Source: Micrococcus sp. EYE_212 (GTDB lineage Bacteria; Actinomycetota; Actinomycetes; Actinomycetales; Micrococcaceae). Taken from it: DNA of 35,192 nt. How positions within the stretch are numbered: the first letter of the stretch is position 1; each line of letters begins with the position of its first letter. A model generated the notes under the pieces. It did not search any database and had not been told where the DNA came from. It saw nothing but the letters and a program-made list of their open reading frames with translations. The stretch covers positions 1 to 35,192 of the forward strand of contig NZ_JAHXOZ010000020.1 of NCBI RefSeq assembly GCF_023147585.1, written 5' to 3'. Shown here in pieces: positions 13,751 through 21,479 of this stretch. The position numbers and the translations under genes were made by a program.

Positions 13751-14548
13751 ATGCGCCTGCACCCCGCCGCCCCCGTCCGTCTCGGCCCAGGCCACACCGT
13801 TCCCCGGGCCGTGGGCGGGAGGCCCGCCGAGCCGTCCGCCGTCCCCGCCCGGTCTCCGCGCCCCTCGGACGTCCCGCTGCGCCTGGCCGTGGTGGACATG
13901 TCCGGGACCTCGATCGTGGAGGGAGGGCTGCAGGACACCGCGTTCTCCGAGGCCCTCGCGGCACACGGCGTGACGCCTGGGACGCCCGAGCACGATCGGG
14001 CGGTCCGCACCTTCGAGCAGCAGCGGGGCACCTCCCGCAGCGCGGTGTTCCGAGAGGTGTTCCCCGAGCGCGCGGCCGCGCTGGCCGCCACCCGCTCATT
14101 CGAGACCGCCTTCGACCGGCTGCTCGCCGAGCACGGCGTGCGGGCCGTGCCGGGGGCGGAGGAGGCGCTCACGCGCCTGAGGGAGCTCGGCCTGGACCTG
14201 TGCCTGTGCACCGGATACGCCCGCCACACGCAGAACATGATCCTCGAGTCCCTGGGCTGGATGGGCCTCGCGGACCTCAGCCTCTCTCCCGACGACGCGG
14301 GCCGCGGCGTGCCCTACCCGGACATGACGCTCACGGCCCTGCTCGCCCTCGACCACGAGGACGTGCGCAGCGTGCTCACGGTGGGGGACACGGCCGCCGA
14401 CATCCTGGCGGGGCGCCGCGCGGGCGCGGGGCTGGTGGTGGGCGTGCGCTCGGGGGAGGGCGACGCCGGGCAGCTGTGGGAGGCCGGCGCCGACCACGTG
14501 GTCGACTCGCTCGGCCAGGTCCCCGGGCTCGTCGAGGTCCGCGGCTGA
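13751..14548 (+). CDS. HAD-superfamily phosphonatase-like hydrolase
   Basis: A 265-residue HAD hydrolase. Motif I is LAVVDMSGTSI (D49 as nucleophile). The residue two after it is Ser rather than Asp, as in phosphonatases (DMAGT). Motif II is CLCTGYA (T154), motif III a basic residue in GRGVPYPDM, motif IV VGDTAADI (D213, D217). A helical cap lies between motifs I and II. By family it would cleave a carbon-phosphorus bond or a phosphate ester on a small substrate; the PhnX-like group has no settled substrate. ATG at 13751 has GGAG 7 nt upstream. It gives about 43 Pro/Arg-rich residues before the domain, so the true start may be later, although no good later ATG exists. Its stop is one base from the holB stop. 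Confidence 0.82.
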   Translation: MRLHPAAPVRLGPGHTVPRAVGGRPAEPSAVPARSPRPSDVPLRLAVVDMSGTSIVEGGLQDTAFSEALAAHGVTPGTPEHDRAVRTFEQQRGTSRSAVFREVFPERAAALAATRSFETAFDRLLAEHGVRAVPGAEEALTRLRELGLDLCLCTGYARHTQNMILESLGWMGLADLSLSPDDAGRGVPYPDMTLTALLALDHEDVRSVLTVGDTAADILAGRRAGAGLVVGVRSGEGDAGQLWEAGADHVVDSLGQVPGLVEVRG

Positions 14549-14558
14549 CTCAGCCGCG
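14540..14558. terminator. Dyad containing both convergent stop codons
   Basis: A perfect 9-bp dyad around one base (CGCGGCTGA-C-TCAGCCGCG). The TGA of the HAD gene is the end of the left arm and the complement of the holB TGA begins the right arm. It is the only structure able to separate these convergent genes, which are one base apart. Confidence 0.5.
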
Positions 14559-15752
14559 AGCGCCGGAACGGGCCCGGCGCGGCAGGAGCGCGAGCATCAT
14601 GGCCTCCAGGGCCAGCTGCTCCGGCACGTTGCCGGCGAGCCGGGTCCGGGCCTGGGCCACGGCGTCGATCCGGGCCACCACGTCCGCCGAGGAGCCCGCG
14701 GCCCCGCGTGCGTACGCCTCGATCTCCGCGCGGCGGTGCTCGTTGATCAGCTCGCCCTCCGCGCCCAGCTGCACGCGCAGCACGTCCCGGAAGAGGCCGA
14801 TCACGTCGATCATCGCCCGGTCCAGCGCGTCCCGCACGGAGCGCTTGCGGCGCCGGGCCTGCTCCTCCTCGAGGCGCTTGACGTGATGGCGCAGCTTGGG
14901 CGGCACGGCCTCCGAGCCCTCGATGCCGAGCGCGCGGCGCAGCCCGGCCAGCTCCTCCGCGTCCCGCGCGGCCGAGGAGGACTCCGCCTCGGCGCGGGAG
15001 ACCTCGGCCAGCTCGGCCGCCGTCGCCATCGCATCGGAGACCGCGGTGGCCCGCAGGGGCAGGGAGAGGACGGCCTCCCGGCGGCGCAGCGCCTCGGGGT
15101 CCCGGGCCAGGCGCCGGGCCATGCCCACGTGGGACTGCGAGATCCGGGCGGTGAGGAGCGCGGTGTCCGTGTCCAGCCCGTCCCGGCGGTGCAGCAGCGC
15201 GGCCACGTCCTCGACGGCCGGGATCCGCAGGGTCACGAGCCGGCAGCGGGAGCGGATGGTGGGCAGCACGTCCGCCGGGGAGGGCGAGCAGAGCATCCAG
15301 ACGGTCCGCTCCGGGGGCTCCTCGATGGCCTTGAGCAGCACGTTGGTGGCCCGCTCGGTCATGCGGTCCGCGTCCTCCATGAGGAAGATCCGCCACCGGC
15401 CCGTGGCGGGGGTGGACTGGCCGGTCTCCACGAGGGCGCGCACGTCCTCGATCCGGTAGCTCACGCCCTCCGTGGCCAGCACGGTGACGTCCGGATGCGT
15501 CCCCGCCAGGGCGGTGCGGCACGCGTGGCACCGCCCGCAGCCGCGCTGCAGGGGATCGGGGGACTCGCACTGCAGGGCGGCGGCGAAGGCGCGCGCCGCC
15601 GTCGAGCGCCCGGAGCCGGGAGGGCCGGTGAAGAGCCACGCATGCGTGGGGCGCTCCTCGGCCGCGGCGCGCCGCAGCTGGGCCACGACCGCGTCCTGGC
15701 CCGCGAGGTCGGCGAACACGCCGGCGGTCTCCGGCGCCGTCTCCCCGATCAT
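14550..15752 (-). CDS. holB: DNA polymerase III delta' subunit
   Basis: A 400-residue clamp-loader subunit of the replication machinery. The N-terminal AAA+ domain begins DLAGQDAVVAQL. The P-loop is TGPPGSGRST, with Arg where ATP-binding members have Lys. A zinc module CGRCHAC follows near residue 75. Sensor regions are LMEDADRMTERATNVLLKAIEE and SRCRLVTLR. The C-terminal half is the helical collar. Delta' is normally a non-hydrolysing subunit, which fits the altered P-loop. The ATG at 15752 overlaps the tmk stop as ATGA, so holB is translated from the tmk-holB mRNA. Length is usual for actinobacteria. Confidence 0.93.
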   Translation of the reverse strand: MIGETAPETAGVFADLAGQDAVVAQLRRAAAEERPTHAWLFTGPPGSGRSTAARAFAAALQCESPDPLQRGCGRCHACRTALAGTHPDVTVLATEGVSYRIEDVRALVETGQSTPATGRWRIFLMEDADRMTERATNVLLKAIEEPPERTVWMLCSPSPADVLPTIRSRCRLVTLRIPAVEDVAALLHRRDGLDTDTALLTARISQSHVGMARRLARDPEALRRREAVLSLPLRATAVSDAMATAAELAEVSRAEAESSSAARDAEELAGLRRALGIEGSEAVPPKLRHHVKRLEEEQARRRKRSVRDALDRAMIDVIGLFRDVLRVQLGAEGELINEHRRAEIEAYARGAAGSSADVVARIDAVAQARTRLAGNVPEQLALEAMMLALLPRRARSGARG

Positions 15753-16420
15753 CGGGCCGCCGCCGTCAGGACGCGCTCCACGATGCGGCGGGTCAGCTCC
15801 TCCGGCGGGCGCGCCGCGTCCAGCACGAGGTAGCGCGCGGGCTCCTGGTGGGCGCGGGCCAGGAACGCGGCGCGCAGGGTGCCGTGGGCCGAGGCCGTCT
15901 CCTGCTCCATCCGGTCCGGGGCACCGCCCCCGGCGCGCTCGCGCCCGGTGCGGCGACCGGCGGCCGTCTCCGGTTCCGCGTCCAGCAGCACGGTGAGGTC
16001 CGGGACGAGCCCGTCCGTGGCCCACGCGTTCAGCTCGGCGATCCGCGGCGCGCCCAGGCCGCGCACGGCCCCCTGATAGGCGATCGAGGAGTCCACGTAC
16101 CGGTCCGTGATCACGACGCGCCCGGCCGCGAGAGCGGGGCGCAGCGTGCGCTCCACGTGGGCGGAGCGGGCCGCCGCGAAGAGCAGGGCCTCCGTGCGCG
16201 GATCCACGGGGGCGTGCGCCGGATCCAGGATGAGCGCCCGGAGGAGCTCGCCCAGGTCCGATCCGCCGGGCTCGCGGGTGAGCAGCACGTCCCGTCCGGC
16301 CGCGCGCAGGGCCTCAGCGAGGGCGCGCGCCTGCGTCGACTTCCCGGAGCCGTCCGTGCCTTCGAGGGCGACGAACAGGCCGGGATGCGCTGCTCCGGGG
16401 TGCTCGGGCGAGGTGCTCAC
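15749..16420 (-). CDS. tmk: Thymidylate kinase (dTMP kinase)
   Basis: A 223-residue enzyme that phosphorylates dTMP to dTDP. The P-loop is ALEGTDGSGKST (about 18-29). The substrate region has REPGGS, the DRY motif appears in TDRYVDSSIAYQG, and the lid region is Arg-rich (GRRTGRERAGGG). The GTG start at 16420 is preceded by TAGGCT (16432-16427) with only 6 nt between, and no Shine-Dalgarno, so the message is probably leaderless. It is the first gene of tmk-holB, a pairing common in bacteria. Confidence 0.95.
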   Translation of the reverse strand: MSTSPEHPGAAHPGLFVALEGTDGSGKSTQARALAEALRAAGRDVLLTREPGGSDLGELLRALILDPAHAPVDPRTEALLFAAARSAHVERTLRPALAAGRVVITDRYVDSSIAYQGAVRGLGAPRIAELNAWATDGLVPDLTVLLDAEPETAAGRRTGRERAGGGAPDRMEQETASAHGTLRAAFLARAHQEPARYLVLDAARPPEELTRRIVERVLTAAAR

Positions 16421-16426
16421 CCCCCG

Positions 16427-16432
16427 AGCCTA
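16427..16432 (-). promoter_or_regulatory. -10 box of leaderless tmk transcript
   Basis: TAGGCT on the minus strand, 6 nt before the GTG start of tmk. The expected transcript start coincides with the start codon. Confidence 0.65.
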
Positions 16433-16492
16433 GACGGAGGGGTGGACGCCGAGGCACCCTGTGGACGACGCCGCCCGGCGCCCCCCTGCCTC

Positions 16493-16498
16493 TAGACT
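16493..16498 (+). promoter_or_regulatory. -10 box of leaderless DUF2516 transcript
   Basis: TAGACT, 7 nt before the ATG at 16506; no Shine-Dalgarno between them. It is divergent from the tmk promoter within an 85-bp gap. Confidence 0.65.
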
Positions 16499-16505
16499 GG
16501 CGGGC

Positions 16506-16811
16506 ATGAGCGCTCCCATGGTCTTCGCCCTCACGTTCGAGCACTGGCTGTTCCAGGCGATGGCGCTCGTGGCCGTGGGCGTCGAGATCTGGGCGTTCGC
16601 GGACGTGCTCCGCCGCGGCCCCGCCGAATTCCTGCGTGCCGGCCAGCGGGACCGCAGCTTCTGGCTGCTGCTCACCGGCATCGCGCTCGCGGTGGGCGCG
16701 ATGGGCCTGCTCATGGGCGCCGGCCTCGGCATGTTCAGCATCGCTGCGGTCTGCGTGGCCGCCGTCTACCTCGCCGGTCCGCGCGGAGAGCTGCGCCTCT
16801 ACAGCCGCTGA
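16506..16811 (+). CDS. DUF2516 family small membrane protein
   Basis: A 101-residue integral membrane protein. Three hydrophobic helices are visible: about 12-31 (WLFQAMALVAVGVEIWAFAD), 50-72 (FWLLLTGIALAVGAMGLLMG) and 73-89 (GMFSIAAVCVAAVYLAG), with a basic loop (RAGQRDR) between the first two. The order and the start PMVFALTFEHWLFQ match the actinobacterial DUF2516 family, whose function is unknown. ATG at 16506 is chosen over longer in-frame starts because a -10 box lies exactly 7 nt before it. It stands alone, convergent with the methyltransferase. Confidence 0.85.
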   Translation: MSAPMVFALTFEHWLFQAMALVAVGVEIWAFADVLRRGPAEFLRAGQRDRSFWLLLTGIALAVGAMGLLMGAGLGMFSIAAVCVAAVYLAGPRGELRLYSR

Positions 16812-16866
16812 ACGCTCCGCCTGCTCGGCCGCTGAGGGCTGAGGCTCCGCGCCGCTCCCGCCCGCA

Positions 16867-17709
16867 TCACGCCGACGGCGCCACCGCGTCCCAGCGCACG
16901 CTCAGCTCCCCGCGCCGCCACTGGTGCGCGCGCCCCAGCACCGGCCACCCCTCGGTCCGCAGAGCGTCCGCCGTCGCGATCCAGCGCTGCCTCGGCCCGT
17001 AGGGCGCGAGCGGGGCGAAGCGCTCCCACGCCGCGTCGGCGGCGGCGAGGAACCGGTGCACGGGCTCGCCGGGCACGTGCCGGTGGATGAGGGCCTTGGG
17101 GAGGCGCTCGGCGACGTCGCTGGGCCGGGCGAAGGCGCCGAAGCGCATCGCCACCGTGAGCGAGTGAGGCCCCTCCGGGCGCAGGTCCACCCACGCCGCC
17201 CGCCGCCCGTCCTCGGAGCACGTGCCCTCCACGAGCACGCCGCCCTCGGCGAGGCGGGACCGCATCATGGCCCACACGTCGGGCACATCCTCCTCGCGGT
17301 ACTGGCGCAGCACGTTGAAGGCCCGCACCACCGTCGGCGCGCGGGGGACCGCCAGTTCGAAGCCGCCCACCTCCCATGTCAGCCCGGGGACGCCGGCTGC
17401 GCGCTCACGGGCACGGGCCACGCGTGCCGGGTCGATCTCCAGGCCCGTCAGCTCGAGCTCCGGGTTCACGGCGCGCAGGCGGTGGAACATCTCGACGGCG
17501 GTCACGGGCTCGGCGCCGAAGCCGAGGTCCACCACGAGGGGCCTCGGGGTGCGGCGCAGCAGGGGGCCATGGACGTCGGCGAGCCAGCGGTCGACCCGGC
17601 GCATGCGCTGGGCGAAGGTCGTGCCCCGCGTGACGTGCCCCTGGGGCCCGCGCGCCACGCCGCGGGCCGCCGTCACGGGCGCGCGCAGCCGCCGGGCCTT
17701 CTCCACCAT
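16867..17709 (-). CDS. Class I SAM-dependent methyltransferase
   Basis: A 280-residue methyltransferase of unknown substrate. Motif I is LVVDLGFGAEPVT (about 58-70). The acidic residue binding the SAM ribose is in LTGLEIDPARVARAR. Motif IV-like VVRAFNVLRQYREEDV comes next, then RLAEGGVLVEGTCSEDG. The C-terminal third (HVPGEPVHRFLAAADAAWERF) is shared by uncharacterised actinobacterial homologues. ATG at 17709 is preceded by TAGGCT at 17722-17717 with 7 nt between and no Shine-Dalgarno, so it is probably leaderless. It is divergent from gpmA. Confidence 0.85.
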   Translation of the reverse strand: MVEKARRLRAPVTAARGVARGPQGHVTRGTTFAQRMRRVDRWLADVHGPLLRRTPRPLVVDLGFGAEPVTAVEMFHRLRAVNPELELTGLEIDPARVARARERAAGVPGLTWEVGGFELAVPRAPTVVRAFNVLRQYREEDVPDVWAMMRSRLAEGGVLVEGTCSEDGRRAAWVDLRPEGPHSLTVAMRFGAFARPSDVAERLPKALIHRHVPGEPVHRFLAAADAAWERFAPLAPYGPRQRWIATADALRTEGWPVLGRAHQWRRGELSVRWDAVAPSA

Positions 17710-17716
17710 GGCCGCC

Positions 17717-17722
17717 AGCCTA
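17717..17722 (-). promoter_or_regulatory. -10 box of leaderless methyltransferase transcript
   Basis: TAGGCT on the minus strand, 7 nt before the ATG of the methyltransferase gene. Confidence 0.62.
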
Positions 17723-17804
17723 GGCGAGCGCTCCGGCCGCCGGCGGACGTCGGAGGCGGGCCGCAGCGGGGGCCGTCCCTGGCCCGGCGTGAGGGGGCCC
17801 CGCC

Positions 17805-17810
17805 TATCAT
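17805..17810 (+). promoter_or_regulatory. -10 box of leaderless gpmA transcript
   Basis: TATCAT, 6 nt before the ATG of gpmA. GGGGCC lies between and could only weakly act as a ribosome site, so the transcript should begin at or next to the ATG. Confidence 0.65.
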
Positions 17811-17816
17811 GGGGCC

Positions 17817-18575
17817 ATGGCGAACACCACTTACACGCTGGTCCTGCTGCGGCACGGCCAGAGCGACTGGAACGAGAAGAACCTCTTCACCGGCTGGGTG
17901 GACGTGCCGCTCACCGAGAAGGGCCGGGCCGAGGCGACGCGCGGCGGTGAGCTCATGGCGGCCGAGGGCATCGCCCCGGACGTGCTGCACACCTCCCTGC
18001 TGAAGCGCGCCATCACCACCGCCAACCTCGCGCTCGAGGCCGCGGACCGCCAGTGGATCCCGGTCAAGCGCGACTGGCGCCTGAACGAGCGCCACTACGG
18101 CGCCCTCCAGGGCAAGGACAAGGCCCAGGTGAAGGAGGAGTTCGGCGAGGAGCAGTTCATGGTGTGGCGCCGCTCGTTCGACACCCCGCCGCCCGCACTC
18201 GACGACTCGTCCGAGTTCTCTCAGGCCGGGGAGGAGCGCTACGCCGAGCTGGGCGACGACGCCCCGCGCACCGAGGCCCTGAAGAACGTCATCGACCGCC
18301 TCCTGCCCTACTGGGAGGCCGAGATCGTGCCGGACCTCGAGGCCGGGAAGACGGTGCTCGTGGCCGCCCACGGCAACTCGCTGCGCGCGCTCGTGAAGCA
18401 CCTGGACGGGATCTCCGACGAGGACATCGCCGGCCTGAACATCCCCACCGGCATCCCGCTCGTGTACGAGCTGGACGAGGACCTCAAGCCCGTCACCCCG
18501 CACGGCCGCTACCTGGACCCGGAGGCCGCCGCAGCCGGTGCCGCCGCCGTGGCCGCGCAGGGTCAGAAGCACTGA
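17817..18575 (+). CDS. gpmA: 2,3-bisphosphoglycerate-dependent phosphoglycerate mutase
   Basis: A 252-residue glycolytic enzyme interconverting 3- and 2-phosphoglycerate. The catalytic phosphohistidine motif [10 protein letters not shown] is at residues 9-18, followed by [13 protein letters not shown]. Further conserved parts are TSLLKRAI, the Arg pair in [13 protein letters not shown], the region KVP-equivalent SFDTPPP, and the second His in [14 protein letters not shown]. Length and all active-site residues are normal. The start is fixed by the -10 box 6 nt upstream. It is a single gene with its own terminator. Confidence 0.97.
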   Translation: MANTTYTLVLLRHGQSDWNEKNLFTGWVDVPLTEKGRAEATRGGELMAAEGIAPDVLHTSLLKRAITTANLALEAADRQWIPVKRDWRLNERHYGALQGKDKAQVKEEFGEEQFMVWRRSFDTPPPALDDSSEFSQAGEERYAELGDDAPRTEALKNVIDRLLPYWEAEIVPDLEAGKTVLVAAHGNSLRALVKHLDGISDEDIAGLNIPTGIPLVYELDEDLKPVTPHGRYLDPEAAAAGAAAVAAQGQKH

Positions 18576-18596
18576 CGTCCCCACGCGCGACGACGG

Positions 18597-18629
18597 GCCG
18601 GGCCCCCTCCTGTGAGGAGGGGGCCCGGC
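18597..18629. terminator. Terminator between gpmA and phoU
   Basis: A perfect 15-bp stem (18597-18611 with 18615-18629) and a GTG loop between convergent genes gpmA and phoU, 21 bp after the gpmA stop. Confidence 0.82.
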
Positions 18630-18646
18630 GCGTGGTGCAGGAGGAG

Positions 18647-19318
18647 TCAGGCGCCGTTGGCGTCCGCGCCGCGGTGGTGGTGGCATTCGCCCGTCACCAG
18701 GTAGCGGACCTTCAGCGCGACGGCGAGACCGTGGTCGGTGAACCGCTCGAAGTATCGCGAGGCCAGGGTGACGTCGGTGGTCGTGGAGGGCGAGGCTGTC
18801 CAGTCGGGTGACGCGATGGCCCGGAACACGGACAGGTGCAGGGCGTTCACGTCCACGTTCAGGGCGTGGATGCGGTCCGCGTGGGCCAGGTCCAGGGTCT
18901 CGAGCAGGAGGACGGCCTCCTCGGCCACCTCGACGGCGGCGTCCGCCAGCTGCGTGAAGACGGGGCGCACGGCCTCCGGGATCACGTGCTCCGGGTACCG
19001 CAGCCGGGTGAGCTGGGCGATGTGCCGGGCGAGGTCGCCCATGCGCTCCAGCGAGGAGCTCATCCGCAGCGAGGCGACGACGGTGCGCAGGTCCGTGGCC
19101 ACCGGGGCCTGGAGGGACAGGAGACGGACGGCCTGATCGTCGAGGGACTCCTGGAGCATGTCGATGCGGGCGTCCTCGGAGATGACCCGCTCCGCTCCGT
19201 GCACGTCCGCGGTCTCGAGCGCCGTGCGCCCGTCGAGGGCGGCGCGGTGGACGAGGCGGGCGATCTCCACGAGGTCGCGTCCCAACCGGTCGAGGTTGGC
19301 GCGGTACAGCTCCCTCAT
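18647..19318 (-). CDS. phoU: Phosphate signalling protein PhoU
   Basis: A 223-residue cytoplasmic protein of two three-helix bundles. It links the Pst phosphate transporter to the phosphate two-component system and keeps it silent when phosphate is plentiful. It starts MRELYRANLDRLGRDLVEIA. The metal-binding motifs are SSLERMGDLARHI near residue 90 and RYFERFTDHG near residue 190. ATG at 19318 has GGAGAGG 6 nt upstream. A tail rich in His (ECHHHRG) closes the protein. It is divergent from senX3-regX3, as in other actinobacteria, and has a PHO-box-like site 85 bp upstream. No pst genes lie in the window. Confidence 0.95.
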   Translation of the reverse strand: MRELYRANLDRLGRDLVEIARLVHRAALDGRTALETADVHGAERVISEDARIDMLQESLDDQAVRLLSLQAPVATDLRTVVASLRMSSSLERMGDLARHIAQLTRLRYPEHVIPEAVRPVFTQLADAAVEVAEEAVLLLETLDLAHADRIHALNVDVNALHLSVFRAIASPDWTASPSTTTDVTLASRYFERFTDHGLAVALKVRYLVTGECHHHRGADANGA

Positions 19319-19402
19319 GACGTCCTCTCCGCGTGCGGGCGCACCGTCTGCCGTGCTTCCTGCCGTGCTGCGCCCCTTCAATGAAGCATTCACCATGTCA
19401 GG

Positions 19403-19424
19403 TGGAGGTGAACACGGCATGAAC
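19403..19424 (-). promoter_or_regulatory. PHO-box-like direct repeat between phoU and senX3
   Basis: Read on the minus strand: GTTCATGCCGT followed directly by GTTCACCTCCA, two 11-bp units with GTTCA cores exactly 11 bp apart. It points towards phoU and lies 85 bp before its start, with senX3 starting 70 bp away on the other side. It is the same pattern as the site before the nucleotidase operon. Confidence 0.72.
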
Positions 19425-19481
19425 GGCGCCCGGCGGCGGATCGACGCTCTCCTGGCCGCCCGGTCGCCCCGTGCCGCAGGC

Positions 19482-19487
19482 TAGGCT
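19482..19487 (+). promoter_or_regulatory. -10 box of leaderless senX3 transcript
   Basis: TAGGCT, 6 nt before the GTG of senX3, with no Shine-Dalgarno. Confidence 0.62.
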
Positions 19488-19493
19488 GGGCGC

Positions 19494-20720
19494 GTGGATC
19501 CCGTCATCATCGGCCTCCTCTGCGGACTGGTCGGACTGCTCATCGGAGTGGCCTCCATGCTGGCCTTCCGGGCATCCGAGCGCTCGCGCACGGTGGACCT
19601 GGCCGTCGAGGAGCCCACTCTCGCTCCCGGCACCGCGGAGGTTCTCTCCGTCATCGGCCGTGCCTACGTGGTGGTGGACGCCGTCGACGGCGTGGTGCGC
19701 GCCAATCCGTCCGCCTACGCCTTCGGCCTCGTGCGGGGCCACTCCCTCGTCCACGAGCAGCTGCGCGAGTTCACGGGCGCCGTCCGCTCGGACGGCGTGA
19801 TCCTCGAGCGGCGGATCGAGCTCTCGCGCGGCCCGCTGGCCCCCTCGAGCCTCGTGGTGGAGCTGCGGGTGGCCCCGCTGGACGAGGAGTACATCCTCAT
19901 CCTCGCCGACGATCGCACGGACCTGACCCGCACGGAGGCCATGCGCCACGACTTCGTGGTCAACGTGTCCCACGAGCTGAAGACGCCCGTGGGTGCCATC
20001 TCCCTGCTCTCGGAGGCCATCGGGGACGCGGCGGAGGACGAGGAGGCCGTGCGCCGCTTCGCGATGCGCCTGGGCATCGAGTCGAAGCGGCTCACCGCCC
20101 TCGTGCAGGACATCATCGAGTTCTCCCGGCTCCAGGCCAAGGACGTGGTCCAGGAGGGCCGCGCCGTCGACCTGCGGACCGTGGTCCTCGAGGCCGTGGA
20201 CCGCCTGCGCCTCACGGCGGAGGCCCGCGGCATCACCCTGAAGGTCGGCGGCCGCATGGACGCCATGGTCCACGGGGACCCGGACCAGCTGATGACGGCG
20301 GTGCGCAACCTCATCGACAACGCGGTGCGCTACTCCCCGGACGGCACCACCGTGGGCATCGGGCTGAGCGCGCACGACGGGCTGGCCCAGGTGACCGTCA
20401 CGGACCAGGGCATGGGCATCAGCCCGGAGGACCAGGAGCGCGTGTTCGAGCGCTTCTACCGCGTGGACGCGGCCCGCTCCCGCCAGACCGGCGGCACGGG
20501 CCTGGGCCTGAGCATCGTCAAGCACGTGGTGATCAACCACGGCGGCGAGGTCACGCTGTGGTCCCAGCCGGGACGCGGCTCCACCTTCACCATCCGGCTG
20601 CCCGAGTGGGAGGACGACGGCAGCCCCGTCGTCGGCGGGCAGGCCGGCACCCATGTCACGCAACGCCGCGGTCATCGAGTGACCGCATCGGCCGCACCCC
20701 GGAAGGAGATCAGCGCATGA
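19494..20720 (+). CDS. senX3: SenX3-type phosphate sensor histidine kinase
   Basis: A 408-residue membrane sensor kinase. One N-terminal membrane helix (about residues 4-24) is followed by a PAS-like domain (about 50-145), the dimerisation/phosphoacceptor helix with H160 in FVVNVSHELKTPVGAI, and the ATPase domain: N box RNLIDNAVRYS, G1 DQGMGIS, F box VFERFYRVD, G2 GTGLGLSIVK. It phosphorylates RegX3 under phosphate limitation. The start is GTG at 19494, apparently leaderless. The stop overlaps the regX3 ATG (ATGA). A tail of about 35 residues after the ATPase domain is poorly conserved. Placement next to phoU supports the phosphate role. Confidence 0.94.
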   Translation: MDPVIIGLLCGLVGLLIGVASMLAFRASERSRTVDLAVEEPTLAPGTAEVLSVIGRAYVVVDAVDGVVRANPSAYAFGLVRGHSLVHEQLREFTGAVRSDGVILERRIELSRGPLAPSSLVVELRVAPLDEEYILILADDRTDLTRTEAMRHDFVVNVSHELKTPVGAISLLSEAIGDAAEDEEAVRRFAMRLGIESKRLTALVQDIIEFSRLQAKDVVQEGRAVDLRTVVLEAVDRLRLTAEARGITLKVGGRMDAMVHGDPDQLMTAVRNLIDNAVRYSPDGTTVGIGLSAHDGLAQVTVTDQGMGISPEDQERVFERFYRVDAARSRQTGGTGLGLSIVKHVVINHGGEVTLWSQPGRGSTFTIRLPEWEDDGSPVVGGQAGTHVTQRRGHRVTASAAPRKEISA

Positions 20721-21397
20721 GCCGCATCTTGATCGTGGAGGACGAGGAGTCGTTCAGCGACCCGCTGTCCTACCTCCTCAACAAGGAGGGCTTCGAGGTC
20801 ACGGTGGCCGCGGACGGCAACGAGGCGCTCGCGGAGTTCGAGCGCTCCGGTGCGGACCTCATCCTGCTCGACCTCATGCTCCCGGGGATGTCCGGGACGG
20901 AGGTCTGCCGCCAGGTGCGCCAGCGCTCCAACGTCCCGGTCATCATGCTGACCGCCAAGGACTCGGAGATCGACAAGGTCGTGGGTCTGGAGATCGGGGC
21001 GGACGACTACGTCACCAAGCCCTACTCCTCCCGTGAGCTCGTGGCCCGCGTGCGCGCGGTCATGCGCCGCCAGGGGGAGCCCGAGGAGCTCGTGGCCTCC
21101 GCCGTGGCCGCCGGCCCGGTGCGCATGGACATCGAGCGGCACGTGGTGGCGGTGGACGGCCAGCAGGTCTCCCTGCCGCTCAAGGAGTTCGAGCTGCTCG
21201 AGATGCTGCTGCGCAACGCCGGCCGCGTCCTCACCCGCGGCCAGCTCATCGACCGCGTGTGGGGCTCGGACTACGTGGGGGACACCAAGACCCTCGACGT
21301 CCACGTCAAGCGCCTGCGCTCCAAGATCGAGCCGGACCCCTCGAGCCCGCGGCATCTGGTGACCGTCCGCGGCCTGGGGTACAAGTTCGAGGCCTGA
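20717..21397 (+). CDS. regX3: RegX3-type OmpR/PhoB-family response regulator
   Basis: A 226-residue DNA-binding regulator. The receiver domain (1-120) has acidic pocket residues in VEDEES, phosphoacceptor D52 in LILLDLMLPG, Thr in VIMLTAKD and Lys in DDYVTKPYS. The C-terminal winged helix (about 130-226) has LTRGQLIDRVWGSDY and TLDVHVKRLRSKIE, the recognition helix of the OmpR/PhoB type. It is coupled to senX3 by an ATGA overlap. It is the expected binder of the three PHO-box-like sites in the window, which repeat every 11 bp as dimers of this family require. Confidence 0.95.
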   Translation: MSRILIVEDEESFSDPLSYLLNKEGFEVTVAADGNEALAEFERSGADLILLDLMLPGMSGTEVCRQVRQRSNVPVIMLTAKDSEIDKVVGLEIGADDYVTKPYSSRELVARVRAVMRRQGEPEELVASAVAAGPVRMDIERHVVAVDGQQVSLPLKEFELLEMLLRNAGRVLTRGQLIDRVWGSDYVGDTKTLDVHVKRLRSKIEPDPSSPRHLVTVRGLGYKFEA

Positions 21398-21422
21398 GAC
21401 CGGCCGGCCTCCGCGCGGGACG

Positions 21423-21466
21423 ACGTCGGCCCCGCACCTCCGGCGAGGAGGATGCGGGGCCGACGT
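21423..21466. terminator. Terminator between regX3 and the lipoprotein gene
   Basis: ACGTCGGCCCCGCA pairs with TGCGGGGCCGACGT (14 bp); the stem continues as CCTCC/GGAGG around a one-base bulge. It lies between convergent genes. Confidence 0.8.
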
Positions 21467-21479
21467 GGCGGTGCTGGGC

